This document shows positions 6,070-7,690 of a DNA stretch of 7,690 bases, in pieces; the first letter of the stretch is position 1, and every line of letters begins with the position of its first letter. Location of the stretch: contig NZ_CALHWC010000153.1 in NCBI RefSeq assembly GCF_938036805.1, forward strand, positions 1 through 7,690, given 5' to 3'. This DNA is from an uncultured Streptococcus sp. (lineage in GTDB: Bacteria; Bacillota; Bacilli; Lactobacillales; Streptococcaceae). The translations under genes and the position numbers were made by a program. The notes below the pieces were generated by a model. The model was not told the DNA's origin. It made no database searches and worked only from the letters and a program-made list of their open reading frames with translations.

Positions 6070-6735
6070 TCAATTCGCTACGCGATAGTAGGGATGTTGA
6101 GAGGCGTAAGTAAAATCTTGCCCCACTAAAATGCGTTCTTTCGGATTTTCACTTCCAGTATCATAAAGACGAGCTCCTTTAGGAATGGCTGTGAAGGAGG
6201 CCACTTGATTCCCTGATTTATGAGTTAAAAACGCTCCGAACTTATCTTCATATACTTGACTATTTGTCAAAGTGTAGTCGCTTGATTCATTTCCTCTGTA
6301 AGTATGAGACACCAAGCCATTTGCATCAAAGACTAATTGATTGCCCAAATCGTCTTGCCAAGTACCTGCAATGCTGGAGAAATCACCATTTGCTAGAGCA
6401 TTGATATCCATACCGGAAATTGTTGGAGCCACTGGAGTAGCCGGAGTTGGTGACGTGTTTGAATCTGCTGAAGTCTTGTTTTCCACGGGCTTCTCAGCTT
6501 GACTGGAAATACCCTGGTCGCTAGAAGTCTGAGGAGTTGAAGAGGATGTCACGGAGTTAGAAGCAGAACTTTGCTTAGCTGATGATTTGGTAGAAGACTT
6601 GCTAGAACTGCTAATTTTAGAACTCTGAGAGGTAGAACTACTAGGCTCCGTAGAAGGCTTAGAGCTACAAGCTGCGAGCAGGAAAGCAGAACACAAGGCA
6701 GTGGCTGTCAATAAAATAAGTTTATTACGTTTCAT
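6070..6735 (-). CDS. surface lipoprotein with DUF6287-like C-terminal domain (paralogue B)
   Basis: A 221-residue secreted lipoprotein. A type II signal peptide with a lysine/arginine start and hydrophobic core ends in LAAC, placing the lipidated cysteine at residue 23. Residues 24-105 are a low-complexity Ser/Thr-rich linker, typical of an extended spacer through the cell wall. From about residue 109, MDINALANGDFSSIAGTWQD begins a compact domain that I believe is DUF6287, a streptococcal domain of unknown function, ending HPYYRVAN. AAGGAG lies 8 nt before the ATG. It follows its paralogue by 26 nt, almost certainly in one transcript, and shares near-identical signal peptide, linker and domain start, while residues 143-213 differ strongly. 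Ligand or role unknown; the domain name is from memory. Confidence 0.88.
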   Translation of the reverse strand: MKRNKLILLTATALCSAFLLAACSSKPSTEPSSSTSQSSKISSSSKSSTKSSAKQSSASNSVTSSSTPQTSSDQGISSQAEKPVENKTSADSNTSPTPATPVAPTISGMDINALANGDFSSIAGTWQDDLGNQLVFDANGLVSHTYRGNESSDYTLTNSQVYEDKFGAFLTHKSGNQVASFTAIPKGARLYDTGSENPKERILVGQDFTYASQHPYYRVAN

Positions 6736-7432
6736 AATAGAATCTCCTTGTCAGTTTATCATTAATTTGCTACTCGATAGTAGGGATGTTGTGCAGAAGA
6801 GATTGCATCACTTCCAAGCATGATTTGTTCTTTAGGCGCTGGAGCACCATTAAGTGGCAATGCTACGCCTACTGGAACAACGAATAAAGGATCACTACTG
6901 CCTGCTCCATTATAACCAAAATCAGCTCTAAACTTATCTCCTTCTACATGACCATTGTAAATAGCGTTATGGTTCAATGTTTCACCATTATTACGTTGCA
7001 ATGTTACTAATCCATTTGCATCAAAAACTAATTGGTTGCCCAAATCGTCTTGCCAAGTACCTGCAACGCTAGAGAAATCACCGTTTGCTAGAGCATTGAC
7101 ATCTATACCGGAAGTTGTTGGAGTGTTTGAATCTGCTGAAGTCTTGTTTTCCACGGGTTTTTCAGCTTGACTGGAAATACCCTGGTCGCTAGAAAGCTTA
7201 GTAGTAGAAGATGCTTTTGCTTCGTTGGAAGCAGAACTTTGCTTAGCTGATGGTTTGGCGGAGGACTCGCCTAAGCTACTAGTCTTAAATGTCTGAGAAG
7301 TGGAACTGCTGTTCACCTTCGTGGAAGGCTTAGAGGTACAGGCGGCTAGCAGGAAAGCAGAGCACAAGGCAGTAGCTGTCAATAGAATAAATTTACTACG
7401 TTTCATAATGAAATCTCCTTGTCAGTTTATCA
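6736..7432 (-). repeat. tandem duplication unit of the lipoprotein array
   Basis: The repeat period is visible in the spacers: 6736-6761 and 7407-7432 match at 24 of 26 bases, each carrying the ribosome binding site and each lying between a YR-x-x-N stop and an ATG-AAA-CGT start. Within the genes, 6455-6526 and 7123-7194 match at 70 of 72 bases. The structure implies unequal recombination that amplified a gene-plus-spacer unit of about 0.67 kb. Confidence 0.8.
6762..7406 (-). CDS. surface lipoprotein with DUF6287-like C-terminal domain (paralogue A)
   Basis: A 214-residue lipoprotein and first intact gene of the array. The signal peptide differs from its paralogue's at two residues and ends in LAAC with C23 lipidated. 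Residues 24-98 form a Ser/Thr/Lys-rich linker. The C-terminal domain starts IDVNALANGDFSSVAGTWQD (101-120) and ends HPYYRVAN. Between these, TLQRNNGETLNHNA onward shows little similarity to the paralogue, apart from scattered GDKF and KEQI-like words. The start is supported by AAGGAG at the same distance as in the paralogue, within a 26-nt spacer matching at 24 of 26 positions. It is expressed from the promoter at 7546-7574, after a leader containing a third, broken copy. Function unknown. Confidence 0.88.
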   Translation of the reverse strand: MKRSKFILLTATALCSAFLLAACTSKPSTKVNSSSTSQTFKTSSLGESSAKPSAKQSSASNEAKASSTTKLSSDQGISSQAEKPVENKTSADSNTPTTSGIDVNALANGDFSSVAGTWQDDLGNQLVFDANGLVTLQRNNGETLNHNAIYNGHVEGDKFRADFGYNGAGSSDPLFVVPVGVALPLNGAPAPKEQIMLGSDAISSAQHPYYRVAN

Positions 7433-7510
7433 TCAATTTACTAAACGATAGTAGCGATGTTGGCTTGCATAGGGGACATCTTACCCCACCAAAATATATT
7501 CTTTAAAGCT
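7433..7510 (-). pseudogene. 3' remnant of a third DUF6287-like lipoprotein copy
   Basis: Read on the minus strand, this stretch encodes FKEYILVG, stop, then DVPYASQHRYYRLVN and a TGA stop. It aligns without gaps to the last residues of paralogue B (PKERILVG-Q-DF-TYASQHPYYRVAN), with the glutamine codon CAA changed to TAA. Homology fades upstream of about 7510, so the 5' part is deleted or replaced. Its stop is followed by the same 26-nt spacer that precedes paralogue B. It now forms most of the leader between the array promoter and paralogue A. It cannot make a functional lipoprotein. Confidence 0.85.
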
Positions 7511-7536
7511 TTTACTTTGTAACAAAAGAAATATTT

Positions 7537-7553
7537 TGTAATCTAATTGTAAT
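7537..7553. promoter_or_regulatory. WalR/VicR box candidate at the lipoprotein promoter
   Basis: TGTAAT-ctaat-TGTAAT on the plus strand fits the published WalR (YycF/VicR) consensus TGTWAH-N5-TGTWAH at every defined position, including the 5-nt spacer. It covers the -10 (7546-7551) and reaches the expected transcription start. In WalR regulons a site overlapping the promoter usually implies repression, whereas activating sites lie upstream. Many WalR targets are cell-envelope proteins, which suits a lipoprotein array. Binding is inferred. Confidence 0.6.
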
Positions 7554-7574
7554 CCTATGAAATAATTTTGTCAA
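7546..7574 (-). promoter_or_regulatory. promoter of the lipoprotein array
   Basis: A perfect -35 TTGACA (7569-7574) is separated by 17 nt from a -10 TACAAT (7546-7551). The start near 7539 would give a leader of about 130 nt that runs through the broken third gene copy before paralogue A. No other promoter is evident before either intact gene. Confidence 0.88.
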
Positions 7575-7641
7575 CATTCTGTGTGATATTTTTCTCAAAA
7601 TTTATCTGCAATTTATGAAAATGCCTTTTTGATGCAAAAAC

Positions 7642-7690
7642 GAGGCTGGGACAAAAGTCCTAGCCTCTCAATTGTCTTTGGATTGTCGAG
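7642..7690 (-). repeat. second, inverted copy of the intergenic repeat (truncated by the window)
   Basis: These 49 bases are the exact reverse complement of 4310-4358. They include the GAGGCTAGGAC/GTCCCAGCCTC hairpin, followed on the minus strand by GTTTTT (7641-7636), so the end probably terminates transcription entering from beyond the right edge. The remainder of the element should continue past the window. Confidence 0.85.

Overview
The window looks like a low-to-mid-GC streptococcus, most likely of the sanguinis/mitis oral group. The basis is the S10/L3 proteins, AAGGAG-type ribosome binding sites, a DUF975 membrane protein, serine-rich DUF6287-type lipoproteins, and a dispersed GTGGGAC...GTCCCAGCCTC hairpin element. 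Species assignment is inference.

Layout. From 1 to 1186 (minus strand) lies the start of the large S10 ribosomal protein operon: a strong promoter, a structured leader of about 130 nt, rpsJ (S10) and rplC (L3). The operon runs off the left edge. From 1322 to 3307 (minus) is a two-gene unit, tgt (tRNA-guanine transglycosylase) followed 24 nt later by a small P-loop kinase of the uridine-kinase type, ending in a clear intrinsic terminator. Divergent from tgt, with interleaved promoters, is a plus-strand DUF975 membrane protein (3347-4180). It runs straight into a hairpin-rich repeat of about 187 bp with imperfect 23-bp terminal inverted repeats, whose distal end doubles as its terminator.

From 4375 to 5888 (minus) is a cytoplasmic GH29 alpha-L-fucosidase with a CcpA-type cre site just downstream of its -10. 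From 6070 to 7574 (minus) is a tandem lipoprotein array: two intact paralogues plus the 3' remnant of a third copy. All lie downstream of a near-consensus promoter whose -10 is covered by an exact match to the WalR/VicR consensus. The window ends in a second, inverted copy of the repeat, identical over 49 bp to the end of the first, so the fucosidase and lipoprotein block is bracketed by inverted repeats.

Reading. The left half is conserved housekeeping (translation and tRNA modification). The right half is accessory: glycan foraging under probable catabolite control, and surface lipoproteins under probable cell-wall-stress control. The most distinctive signals are the lipoprotein array (WalR-like box, pseudogene used as leader, mosaic paralogues) and the inverted-repeat element. 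I found no CRISPR, phage, toxin-antitoxin or transposase genes, and no tRNA or rRNA genes.
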